Shown here: piece after piece, positions 43,612 through 53,511 of the stretch
Layout of the letters: every line of letters begins with the position of its first letter
Position numbering within the stretch: the first letter of the stretch is position 1
Origin: Picochlorum sp. 'celeri'
Lineage: Eukaryota > Chlorophyta > Trebouxiophyceae
Assembly (NCBI GenBank): GCA_010909725.1
Contig: JAACMV010000008.1
Coordinates: 1-64,000, forward strand
Direction of reading: 5' to 3'
Length of the DNA stretch: 64,000 bases
Program-made: the position numbers and the translations under genes
The notes under the pieces: generated by a model
The model's input: only the letters and a program-made list of their open reading frames with translations
Databases searched by the model: none
Told to the model about the DNA's origin: nothing

Positions 43612-44552
43612 TCAATCCGAGCTTGCTTTGGAGTACATCGTGTTGAAGACAATATCCAATAGAGGAGATGTTATCCCAAAGTTCTTGGTGTGATCCACAT
43701 AGTGATGGTGCATATGGCTTCTTGATAACCTATTGTTGTACCAGCCTGAATGAATGAAATAATGAGAGCAATCATATGCGATATATCCAAAAAGAACTCC
43801 AGAAAACACAGAGAGTGACTCTGCATAATTGTAAAATATCCTAATTACTGAAAAAATGAATCCGGCTATGATTGAAGCCGGGACTGGGGGGAACACAAGG
43901 CGGTCCACGTCGGTCGGGAACTTGTGATGGCAACCATGGAAAAGAAAGTGCATGTATACTGCAGGCATGCAGTGAGGCTCCCAATGAAACACAAAGCGGT
44001 GCAAACCGTACTCAATTCCTTGCCACAGTAGAATTCCCATGCATGATAGCATCGCAGCGCGTGACATTATGATGGACCCACACGATGTCACCAGGCAGGT
44101 GCATGCGATTGGAATCCATAGCAAAGGCACGAGCCACCATTTGACCTTGGTCAACTGCTCCGCTGATTTGCTTCTAAAAAATATTGGCTGCACAGCAGCA
44201 GGTCGATTGATCCAATCCATGTATCTATCCTTCACCAATGGCAGCTGATCCATTATGGGCTGCTCCAGGTCAATGGGGCCATCACTCCTCACCCCCTCAA
44301 CCACCTCCCATTTCTTGAGCAAGTCCTTGGCTGCAGCACCGTGCTTGTGGCCAGAAGCATCTGTTCCATTGAACAATGAGGTAATATCTTGGCCAGAATG
44401 AGCCTTCAGTATCTACACAAAGCGCACCTCAGCACTCAAACGCCACAGAATACTATGCAACCAGTCAAGCACATGGGCCGTACCTCATCCCCCCCTGGAT
44501 GAACGAAAGACTCATCGATTCTATACAAAGTATCTTCAATCACAAATTCCAT
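43612..44552 (-). CDS. FAH1: Fatty acid 2-hydroxylase (cytochrome b5 fused)
   Basis: ER di-iron enzyme that hydroxylates the alpha carbon of sphingolipid N-acyl chains. Two exons: 44552-44484 and 44412-43612 (289 aa), spliced GATGAG|GTACGG to TGTGTAG|ATAC in phase 0. The join falls inside the short cytochrome b5-like domain, uniting VHPGGDE with ILKAHSGQDITSLF and so keeping the heme-ligand HPGG motif. The hydroxylase domain has four or five membrane helices and the histidine boxes HRFVFH, HGCHHKFP, HYFIH and HMHHHY. Unlike many plant FAHs (no b5 domain), this one keeps a compact b5, more like fungal Scs7 and animal FA2H. Confidence 0.9.
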
Positions 44553-44662
44553 GCCCGATCGCCCTGAAAATGAGTTGCATTGGTTCACTGCACTCTCGCA
44601 GAGGTACGGCTAGGATATCTCTCCTCGCAGTATTAATACGACATATTTGCATTACAAAATTA

Positions 44663-45733
44663 CTAATTTTTATTTGCCAACGAGTTCAGAGGGACAAAGA
44701 TGACATCAGACCAATCCCCTTTGGAATCCTGCTGCATTTTGACCAGGACTTCCTCAAAGCTACCCACATCTACCCTCGGGTACGTCTTTTTCTCTTCTTC
44801 CGACTGCTCCTTACGAAGCTTTCTTGTGTATTCATCCACCCGTTTCTTTGCCTCTGCCAGTGATTTCTCTGCCTTGCTCTTTGCCTTGGCATCCTTCTCT
44901 TGGCGCACCTGCTCCTCTAGCTCGCTCATCTCTGCCCTTGCTCTGTCCACCTTTTGCATCAAGTTTTTCAAGGAACTCGACAACTGATGCGAGTATGTCT
45001 CTTTGAGAGCCACATCCAGGTCGTCTTTCGAGAAGAAGAGAGGAGTGTATCGGGAGGCATCCCCCTTGACAGTCAGCCCCTCAGCCTGGAAGAGCGGGAC
45101 TCCAACAAAGCCTTCTTTGGGGATACCGGCAGATTTATATAGATCCAAGGCCTTCATCACCTGCTTGCTGTCCGGCATGAACCTAAATGACACATTTTCC
45201 GCCCCGCCCACGGAGAATTTCTTATTCTTGGCAGTGGTGAGTTCATACACTGCCTCCAGGGACGTGGCCAAGACCTGCGCGGTCTTGCCCAATTTAGGAT
45301 TCTCCTGCTTTATCGTCGCTTGAAACCCTTCAGCATCTTCTTTGCTAAAGAAAAGGAAGCTCATCTGACGACCAGAGTCGTCGTCACCGCTGACCAAAAT
45401 GAACTCCTTCTTACTGTTCACCACAGCGTACACGGGAACACCTGCCAACCTCGCACGAATCTCTGCTGGACTTGCTGAAATATCACCAACAACTGGGTTA
45501 TCCACCGCAGGGCTTCTCTTCCTCCCCACGTTCGCAGACAGGGATGCAAATGCAGGAACGGTCATGCCCTCATCTCCTGGCATCAGATGCTTGCCAAAGG
45601 TATGTAACGACTCTGTAGCACGCTGTACAATATTCTGGACCCCAACAAAGGCTACTTTGACGTTCTCACCAGCCTGTTCCAGGTGGTGGTGGACAGAGGA
45701 GTGCCACGATGGCCGTGGGTGAGCCTTCTCCAT
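44663..45733 (-). CDS. Tic22-like protein with a coiled-coil insert
   Basis: Tic22-family protein of the plastid intermembrane space or of related envelope or thylakoid-lumen chaperone function. Single exon, 356 aa. Tic22 landmarks: EIRARLAGVPVYAVVNSKKEFILVSG near 92-118, LFFSKEDAEGFQATI near 128, VSFRFMPDSKQVMKALDLY near 182, and the last strand and helix with GSFEEVLVKMQ...DWSDVIFVPLNS near the end. Between PLFFSKDDLDVAL (about 230) and DVGSFEEVL (about 322) lies an extra highly charged helix (EMSELEEQVRQEKDAKAKSK...), which is not usual for Tic22. The N-terminus has no obvious transit peptide. TTACA lies at 44652. Confidence 0.82.
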   Translation of the reverse strand: MEKAHPRPSWHSSVHHHLEQAGENVKVAFVGVQNIVQRATESLHTFGKHLMPGDEGMTVPAFASLSANVGRKRSPAVDNPVVGDISASPAEIRARLAGVPVYAVVNSKKEFILVSGDDDSGRQMSFLFFSKEDAEGFQATIKQENPKLGKTAQVLATSLEAVYELTTAKNKKFSVGGAENVSFRFMPDSKQVMKALDLYKSAGIPKEGFVGVPLFQAEGLTVKGDASRYTPLFFSKDDLDVALKETYSHQLSSSLKNLMQKVDRARAEMSELEEQVRQEKDAKAKSKAEKSLAEAKKRVDEYTRKLRKEQSEEEKKTYPRVDVGSFEEVLVKMQQDSKGDWSDVIFVPLNSLANKN

Positions 45734-45959
45734 TGCTATGTCAACTCTGTGGAAATAAATAATGACGGCTTGTCCCGTGCGAGCATGTGGATGGACGTGA
45801 ATTCATTGCAATGGCACCGTTTGTCACGTGGCCAACTAAATAAGGAACAACAACCGCTTTCATGGAGACCCGCCTATCTCTGCCTCATGCCATTTGTTTT
45901 GTAATAGCAATAGATATTACAATCAAGTGATTTAGAGTCCTGGAATCGGGAGAAAGAGA

Positions 45960-46677
45960 ATGGTTGCGGATCAACAACGACTCGGTGGTGGTTCTGAACG
46001 GAACAGCATTCTGCTCAAGGGGTCGACGAATACGGTGTCAGAATTCTTTCAATATGCTTTAAGTTCAGTTTTATACCAGCGTGGAGTGTATCCAGCGGAC
46101 AACTTCGAGCCAACAAAGAAGTATGGGATAACCGTTATGACTGTCAGGGACATGAAATTGCAGGTGTACCTCAAGGATGTTCTAGAGTACTTCACAAAGT
46201 GGTTGGAGACTGGCACTCTGCAGAAGGCTGTCTTGGTAATCTTGGGGGCAGCGAGTGGACAGGTGTTGGAGAGGTGGTCGTTTGATATTCAGACGGACAA
46301 GGGGGTGGTGACGGGAGAGACAGAGGCCACGGAAAAGGACGAGGGCCAGGTGATGCAAGAAGTCCAGGCAATCATTCGCCAGATAACTGCAAGCGTAACA
46401 TTTTTGCCGCTCCTGCAGGAGACGTGCTCGATAGATTTACTAGCGTACACTGATAAAGATTTGGCTGTTCCAAGTGAATGGTGCGTAGTCTCATACGAAT
46501 TAGATGATTGTATCTATGGCTGTTGTGTACTTTGGGTCAAAATGTATCGTACTTGCTCATGTCTGTAGGGAAGAGAGCGATCCTCGCATCATTGAGGGCG
46601 GAGCCAATGTTCAGCTCAGGTCTTTCAAGACATCTGTTCACAATGTAGAAGCCCTCGTATCATACAAGGCAGAATAA
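45960..46677 (+). CDS. MAD2: Spindle checkpoint protein MAD2
   Basis: HORMA-domain protein that senses unattached kinetochores and inhibits Cdc20-APC/C. Two exons, 45960-46480 and 46569-46677 (209 aa). The splice GAATG|GTGCGT to CTGTAG|GGAAG in phase 2 rebuilds VPSEWEESDPRIIEGGANVQLRSFKTSVHNVEALVSYK, the typical MAD2 C-terminus (safety belt). The N-terminus shows the usual LKGSTNTVSEFFQYALSSVLYQRGVYP and later SFDIQTD, QAIIRQITASVTFLPLLQE and YTDKDLAVP. Length fits the family (about 205). It converges on the next gene with 17 bases between stops. Confidence 0.95.
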
Positions 46678-46694
46678 AAAAAGCATCATGGTAT

Positions 46695-47288
46695 TTATGA
46701 ATATTCCTCTACGTCAATAGGAGTGTTATATAGTTCAAAATTACGGAGCATCCGCCGTTTCTTGGCCTTGGGGATGTCCACACTGGGAGGTGGGTTTTGT
46801 CTCTGCCTGCCCATCATGATATCCTGCCCGAGCACAATAAGAGGCTCTATATCACTGATTGATATTCCTTCATGGTCTATTTGCCTCCTTCTTGGAAGTA
46901 TACTCTCCGTGCGCGCAGTGTGTCTCGTGGTTTCCTTCCGAGGAGTACAGTCACCTTTGACGGTGGGTCCCCTTCGAAACAAACGCAGCCCTGGGCTGCT
47001 CTCGACTCTACTAGAGCCCTGTGTATCACGATGTGTCGAACATGAAGGATTAGAGTCTTCGTTGATGGTTCCGAATTCTATTCCCGCATCCAACTTTTTC
47101 CACAGGGCCTCTGAGACGGTTGTAGCAACCCCTTCTGGAACCGCACCACCATCCGAAACCCCCTTGCCCCGAATTGACACGCTCTCCCGTCTTACATCTT
47201 CTGCATTCACAGCAACGGATGCAAATTTGGCGTATTCTTCGTCATCATCTGAGGATGACGACGTTGCATCTGCATGGCTGGTCCCCAT
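46695..47288 (-). CDS. Hypothetical protein, possibly CUSTOS (C12orf43) family
   Basis: Single exon, 197 aa. It opens with an acidic Ser/Asp stretch followed by EEYAKFASVAVNAEDVRRES. Mid-protein there is LWKKLDAGIE, then SSPGLRLFRRGPTV, and a basic KAKKRRML near the end that could be a nuclear signal. The order (Ser/Asp run plus EE..A.VA..D, KKL..-LD, GLRLF) recalls the small CUSTOS family of nuclear-envelope/Wnt-linked proteins, but the match is short and from memory. An alternative is an unrelated intrinsically disordered nuclear protein. A 263-codon frame lies on the opposite strand over the same region; I prefer the minus frame for its composition and the convergent layout. Confidence 0.5.
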   Translation of the reverse strand: MGTSHADATSSSSDDDEEYAKFASVAVNAEDVRRESVSIRGKGVSDGGAVPEGVATTVSEALWKKLDAGIEFGTINEDSNPSCSTHRDTQGSSRVESSPGLRLFRRGPTVKGDCTPRKETTRHTARTESILPRRRQIDHEGISISDIEPLIVLGQDIMMGRQRQNPPPSVDIPKAKKRRMLRNFELYNTPIDVEEYS

Positions 47289-47928
47289 CGAGATATCTTC
47301 CGAGGAGAGATGCCCTTGCCGCTATCCAATTATTTATGATGCCAATATGGGCAGTGCGTTGTGTCATCAATCGGAAAAAGGGCATGCGTCTTGCCGAGAC
47401 TATTTTGAGATGCGGTCTTTGTGCCTATCAACAGATGTACTGGATGCCCCCACTAAGGAAAGCAAGATTCTAGCCAATTCTCGTTCTCCGTCTACAATGG
47501 ATTTCCGCCTCTGATATTGTAGATTTATACTTATATATATATAATCTATCTAATCTCAAAAAATCAAGTACAGAGATGCTCTTACGAGTAAGAAATCAGC
47601 AACCGCTTTTTCAGCACTGGCGAACCACCCCGTCATTTGGCTCGATCGATGCCTTCAGTGCTGAATTTGGGGTATTTGACGAGCAATACCGTCGCGCTCA
47701 GTCATTGATAAACCCCCTCCTTGTGCACATATTTATTATATCTATTGAACTTTCATAATTTTTGGTTTTGGGGACATTTCGCGACAAGCGATAATTTGGA
47801 CTTGGCGAACGCTGTCCAAGATGGGCCAGACCTTGCCTGGGCCACCCCTAGAAACCCAATGCACTGCTCGTGTAGTTGATTTTTGCGTTTACTATAACCA
47901 TATATAGGATCATAATTATCTCGAGAGC
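47289..47928. other. Intergenic region, likely left flank or end of the transposon
   Basis: Lies between the CUSTOS-like gene's start and the transposase stop. It contains a perfect 10-bp inverted repeat (47611-47620 with 47656-47665, arms TTCAGCACTG). It also contains a stretch that, read on the minus strand, has CCAAGTCCAAATTA and CCCCAAAACCAAAAATT, loosely resembling 53030-53080 on plus. These could be sub-terminal repeats of the element. I could not define a terminal inverted repeat or target-site duplication. Confidence 0.4.
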
Positions 47929-50900
47929 CTATATGGGCTTCTCTTTAAAGAGTTTGGAAAGGTCCATGTTTCTGAGGCTTCCCTTGTTGAGGACAAGGTA
48001 GGACTTGAATCTTGGCTTCTCTCCAAGCGACCCATGTATTGTCCTCATGTCAGGAGCTAAGAACGCCTGCTCTTTAATACACGATACATCAATTAGACGT
48101 TCGGTCGCGGGTGTCTGTGTGTGATAGAGAAGCACGTCTTGCAGCCCACACTGTTTCAGGTCTGGATCCAAGTCCTCTGTGGTGTACTCTGTCACTCTGA
48201 GAAGGATTCGTTCATCTAAGGGACCACGATGCATTTCTCTGCTCCTATCAGGTATAATGATGCGGTATATTGCCTGAACTTGTGCTAGCGTGGGCAGTCG
48301 CCCAGGTTGATCTTGTTGCAGTAGCAGGTAGCTGTTATCTGTTGCAACTTTCATCCGCTCCACATACGACTTGTGTTCGATCTCGACGCCGTGAAGAATT
48401 AACTTATCATATTCAAATATCTGAAACTGCATGAGTGCCAGTTGTTTGATAAGATGTGGTATCTGGGTTGTGCCACACTCTTCATATGCCTCTGCCACCA
48501 GGCATGTGTATTGAAGTTCAGCCCAATCATACTGACGCCCCAAGATATCTTCCATACTCTCGCTGGACACATAATATTCTTGTATAAGTCTTACAATACC
48601 GAGATCTTCATCCTGATTCAAGTTTATCTGCCTGCACTTTGAAGGAAGTACGAGGTCCTCCTGGACTGTTGGCATCACCTCTGAGAGTTCATGCTCATCC
48701 CTTCCTCTGTGGTTTTCCATGGCAGAAGCGATTAATCTCACAGCCATTTCAGTAGATAATCTTGAAGCCATAGATGCAACAGGCATGTTTTTTTTCTTAG
48801 CCATACTCTTCATGTCTTTGAACTTGCTCTCTAAGGGAAAGGACCACAGGTCAGGCAGAGGGCCATAGTTGAGCACTTGGCTTGGTAGGTGATATATGCT
48901 ATGCAAATGGAAGGGCATTTCTGTCTTTGGTAACTGACTTTCAAGCTCTAACATTATGTGATACATTCCCTGTTCGTCGAGTTCCTCTATCTCCTCCACA
49001 TTGATAACTGGTGAGCAAAGCTTTTTCAATGCGTAGAACAGTCCATCATAAGCCTTGACTACGGCGGGGTCAACTCCCCCAAAATACATTGCAGCGCACA
49101 TAATGCCGCTGATGGCAAAATCTTTATATTCAGATGCTTTAATTTTTGCTGCATTAGAGTCGTTTTCCTCCTCTCGCTTCTTGGATTGATTTGGTTTTCG
49201 AAACAATCTTGAGGGATCCCCATGAAGTCCAGATGGCTTGCAAATGAACGAAACAAAGTTCCTTGCTTGCGTTGAATTTTTCTCAGAGTAACGATTAGGA
49301 TCATCGCGTCTTGATTGGGAATCACGTGGTGCCAGTCTCATCACCCATTTTGGGAGGCCAGTCAGGTTCAAAAATTTCCTCAGTGTTTCAGTGTCAAATT
49401 TTCCTACCACGTTGCCCTCAGCCCTGCTAGCAGCATTTTGAATACCATGCATTGCGCAGAATAAAAAACCGTTGACCAAATCAAAATATGGCAAACTGCT
49501 AAATGCACATACGCCCCTGATCCCTTTTCGTTGCTGAGCAAAACCTGGAAACGCCTTGTTGTCCAAAGTAACCTTCCCTTTTTTCAACTCCTCTTCGACC
49601 CAAGACTGAGATGATCGCACCTCATCACTATTCCATAAGAATAAATTCATCTTGTCAGACTCTGTTGGTTCTGGCATGCTGCTCGCCTTGTATGCTATCC
49701 TTTGCATACCCTGTCCTTTGCCAATTTTGAAACTCTCTCCAAAGATTTTGCACATATGGCAAGGCCATTGACTTGGAGTCTCGTCATGCTTTGCTACCAA
49801 TCGCAATGCTCTTGTATCCTGTGCACTGCATAGGAGAAAAACCTTGGTTCTAATATGAGATTTCCTTGCTGCATCATATAGAGTTTCTCCTTCCCCACTG
49901 CAGATATCTTCAATGTCCTTCACAATCATACCCAGATACTGATCAATGCTCTCTGCCTCTTTTGGACCGTCTACTATCATCAATGGGTAGATGTTTCTAT
50001 ACTTTTTACCCAGCTCTGGAGGTAGATTGAGAATTCTCATCAAGACACACCAAATTGAATACGCTGATCGGTTGAATGGAGAAAACCCATCTGTGAATAA
50101 TTCAATCACAATAGGGATGTATTCGTCTGTCATTTCCATATCTAAACCTTTTTCGAGCCTCAATCGCTCTATAGCCGGACTCTGCCAGACAGAGGATAAC
50201 ATCTGATCAGAGCCCTGTCTTGGCAAACTTGGTCCATACCTGACACCTTGTGCAAACGTGGTATCTTGCATAGCACGCCTCAAAACGTCCATAATCTTCA
50301 ATTGCTTAATTGGAATAGACATATCTTTCCTACAAGATGGTTCAATACATGCGGATCCCCTGTTAGATGTTACTGGGTGGTGGTTGACACACGTGTAAAA
50401 TGTATGAAAAGGAGACCCAATTTTCCTCAGTAGTGCTTCCACCTTGTTATACGAGGGCGCATTTGAAAAGTAGCGAGAGATTATATTGAAATCTTGTCTA
50501 ATATTTTGAATCGCGTACTTATTTTCGAGCATGTTCAGCAGCAGTTCCACACAAAAGTCCCCAACAAATTTCTGTTCCACTTGGCCTTCAGGATATCTCT
50601 CCACAGGATCCAGCAACCAAAGGGCTAGATCTTCGGGCAGTGTGCATTCTTGGAGGGATATACGAGATTCTGATTCAATTATGAGTTCATTTAATTCGTT
50701 TGATTGCTGTGCTTCAATCTCATTGTCCATCTCCCCCTCAGTTTCACTGCCAACATCTTCTGCAGATGCATCTCCATCAGCCTCGTCACTTTCATAGGCA
50801 TGGTCGATCTCATCAAACCCTCCTCCATCATCACAGTTCATATCCACAAAACTCTCTTCTTGCACCACGTCAGGTTGAGCGACCACATGACTCTGTTGCA

Positions 50901-51243
50901 GCTGCTCCCCTTCAGAGTCCTTATCTATTGCTATTTCTCTCCAACTCCCATTCTCGACGGCTAAATTGAACTGATTCATTTTATCATTGAACTTGAGCAG
51001 TTTGGCCCTCTGACTTTCCTTCACTTTTTTAGTGCTTACTGTCCTTGAGATATTGTCCTTTAGTCTTTTCAGATGGTTTCTGACACTCTTGTAGGGAATA
51101 GGGGGCCGGCCCTCACACCGGTCACAAGGACAGTGAAAAGAATAGTCACATATTCTCTCTCTATTGTTCTTCAGAGAACGATCCGAGACTGGGAGTGAGA
51201 CCCCAGTATCAGTAGGAGTGGTTGAAGCGTCCTGGCAGGCCAT
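47929..51243 (-). mobile_element. CACTA/EnSpm-like transposase (TNP2-type, Transposase_21 plus DUF4218-like)
   Basis: Intact single-exon frame of 1104 aa from the ATG at 51243. A Cys/His-containing N-terminus (CPCDRCEGR) and acidic linker precede the TNP2 core. The core segment DGFSPFNRSAYSIWCVLM...LPPELGKKYRNI...IVDGPKEAESIDQYLGMIVKDI near 385-455 follows the family pattern, in which a transposase domain reads DG...PF...YS, then PP, then GP...IDxYL. HMCKIFGESFKIG and a later SQVLNYGPLPDLWSFPLESKFKDMK segment match the DUF4218-like part. No stop or frameshift is visible, so it may be recent or active. Its divergent neighbour could be the element's second gene. Confidence 0.75.
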
Positions 51244-51736
51244 GCTTTTCAAACTGGTTCAAATTTGCAAACCTAGCACGTGTACCATACATTGAACTTT
51301 CCGTCGAATATTTGTATTGGTAATTACCATATATCGATATTGTCCCCGATTTTGGAGACATCGGCTCAACCCGATCTACTTACTCAGGGAGCGACCGGAG
51401 TGCATCCCCGGAGGACTTGTCAAAATTTCGACGAGTCCAGAAGCAGATCTACCATCTGACAGAGTCCATATTGGACGGGTGTCAACCCCCACGGGCGACA
51501 TAAACTTACTTATTTATATCATATAAATATATTATTAACCGCGAAGGGCAGAAATACAGCACCTGGGGTAGGTTCTCAGGAGTAACCGAATGCGTTGTTG
51601 ACGTTGGACGTTGGGTATCCCCTGGTACGTATGCCACACAGATGTGGTGAAAAGCCTTGTAAAGTATATAAATATGACTATTCGCTCATTAATTACTTGC
51701 GTTGATCATTACCAGGTGCACGTGACAGCCGTTGTG
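51244..51736. other. Divergent spacer between transposase and partner gene
   Basis: About 490 bases with several TA-rich runs (51320-51340, 51505-51540). It presumably carries both promoters. ATTACCAG at 51708-51715 could be a splice acceptor if the partner gene has an upstream leader exon. Confidence 0.4.
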
Positions 51737-52968
51737 ATGTCCATCCCAACTGCCACGGATGGTAAGCAGGACACGTTGAGTCAGGAGGTTGAACTGGTAA
51801 AGTATCAGTGCAGATTAAAATATCTCGAGCTAATACAAGAGGGGAAAATAAACTTTGCTGACACTGCGCACATCGACCACTTGCCTCCCTTCCCTGCTGG
51901 TGCACCTTTGCCAGCTGAGGTACCTGTTGCTACAGGCAAAGATATTCAGATAGTCGCAGAACCTGCAGAGTCGGTTAGTCAGAATCAGCCATTCGAAGAA
52001 TGGCTTAAGGAGGTACGAATGTTCCTTTGCCAGCCTGCAGAATAGACGCCCAACTAAGGTTGCATACTATATTGCAGGATGAGATTGCCAAACGGGTCGT
52101 ACTTGCACTCGCAAAAAGCGGTAGATACAATAAGGACAATAGAAATATCGATTCAAGATGGAAAGAAGCGTTCATAGAGGGTTCGGAGAAGATATCAGGA
52201 AAGCCCAAGGTAACAACCAGTAGAGAGGCAGCGGCCATACAGAAGGTGAGGAAGAAATGCACTTCAAAAGGGTGGAATTTTGAACGGGTGTACAAAATAT
52301 TGGTTCCTCATGGAGATCTTGATCGACTTTGCGGCCCAGAAAAGGCAAAACATAGTAACCCAACCAAGGAACCATCAGAGCGACAGCACACACAGTTCCC
52401 AATTGCGACCAAGGTGAGACTGATTGGTAAGAGAAGGAACATTTCTCTCGCAGCATCAGAAGAATGTGACATATTATACTATATAGCGTTGGGTTCTGTG
52501 ATGTGTGAAGGCTCTAGAGGGAATTGCACTTGCCAGGATGGCCTCATGCCAATAATGGTGCAGGAAGTATTCCCACATGATGGGCCTCTTCAGAGGGTTG
52601 GGGGACAAACTCAGGAGGACCTGTCAACGAAAGTGATAGAAGTAAATAAACCTGTGAGATGGCATGAGTCACTGGTCCGTGTTGCTCCAGAAGAAAATAT
52701 CAGGGCAAAGAGCATAAAGAAAACCAGCAAGAGCAACAAGGAGAACACAGTTCGACAGAGCACACGCACTCGTCAGATATCTGGGATCTTCAGGGAGATT
52801 TTAAACATACGAGGGAAGAATAACAAGTACACCCCAGTAGCAGGCAAGCGAGGGCGCAAGAAAAATGGGGGAGCAAAAGGGCCAGTCATCCAGGCTTCCA
52901 AGCCTGAAACTGAAGTAGTAGAACGGCCAGGAAAACGGCGAACAACCAAAATTACCATCGGAAAGTAA
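51737..52968 (+). CDS. Unknown protein divergent from the transposase, possible DNA-binding partner
   Basis: Two exons, 51737-52012 and 52078-52968 (388 aa), joined AAGGAG|GTACGA to ATTGCAG|GATG in phase 0. I recognise no family. The N-terminal half has a short helical segment (QEVELVKYQCRLKYLELIQEGKI). Exon 2 opens with a conserved-looking region (DEIAKRVVLALAKSGRYNKDN...SRWKEAF...AIQKVRKKCTSKGWNFERVYKIL) that might be a small helical domain. The C-terminus is strongly basic with AT-hook-like KRGRKK and GKRRTTK. Divergent pairing with a CACTA-type transposase is typical of TNPA/TNPD-like two-gene elements, which is why a DNA-binding accessory role is suggested. The evidence is positional only. 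Confidence 0.6.
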
Positions 52969-53511
52969 TCAATATACTATATATATGTGTTAATGAATCC
53001 ATTGAAGCCTAGTATTGCGTAAACGAGCCGTGCCGAGTATCCAAAATTCCGGGTACCCAAACCAGAATTGCCGAAACAACAAGCCCCGTGTCTTTTGCTC
53101 GATTTCAGGGCTTCTCTGGGTGCCGGAACAGTATATAATTCCATTTCATACGCGCGGTAGGGCGCGTGAGGGGGGGAACATCGGTTAAATTCGATTTTGC
53201 TTTGGCATCCAGGGTGGCGAGGATCGCGCCTTCCTCAGTAGGGTATGGGAGATGTTCGACTCAACACATGGCTGTGTCTTTTTATGCTTGTATTCAGCCG
53301 GAAGAACGACCCATAGGGTCACAATCATCTATATATAATGATTGAATGAATGAATAAATGATTTTATATGCTGGAGAAGGTCCATAGGCTTGGAAGAGAG
53401 AAACAATAAGACGCTGTTACTCTAACTGCAACTCGGGTGGTGACGTTGTGGCTTTTTTACCGATAGATAGGGGCGATTTATGTCAACATAGAATTACATA
53501 ATACCTGATAG
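52969..53511. other. Intergenic region, likely right flank of the transposon plus FUSED promoter
   Basis: Holds a stretch at 53030-53090 with GCCGAGTATCCAAAATT and GTACCCAAACCAGAATT, which loosely mirrors the left flank in reverse. A short TGAATGAATGAATAAATG repeat near 53343-53360 follows, then the leader of the FUSED kinase gene. The element boundary is not resolved. No other gene is seen. Confidence 0.4.

Noticed and set aside
46723..47514. 263-codon plus-strand frame opposite the CUSTOS-like gene
   Set aside because: It is longer than the minus frame, but its Ser/Pro/Leu composition looks like a complement of acidic/Ser codons, and it would overlap no supported promoter. It is not excluded completely.
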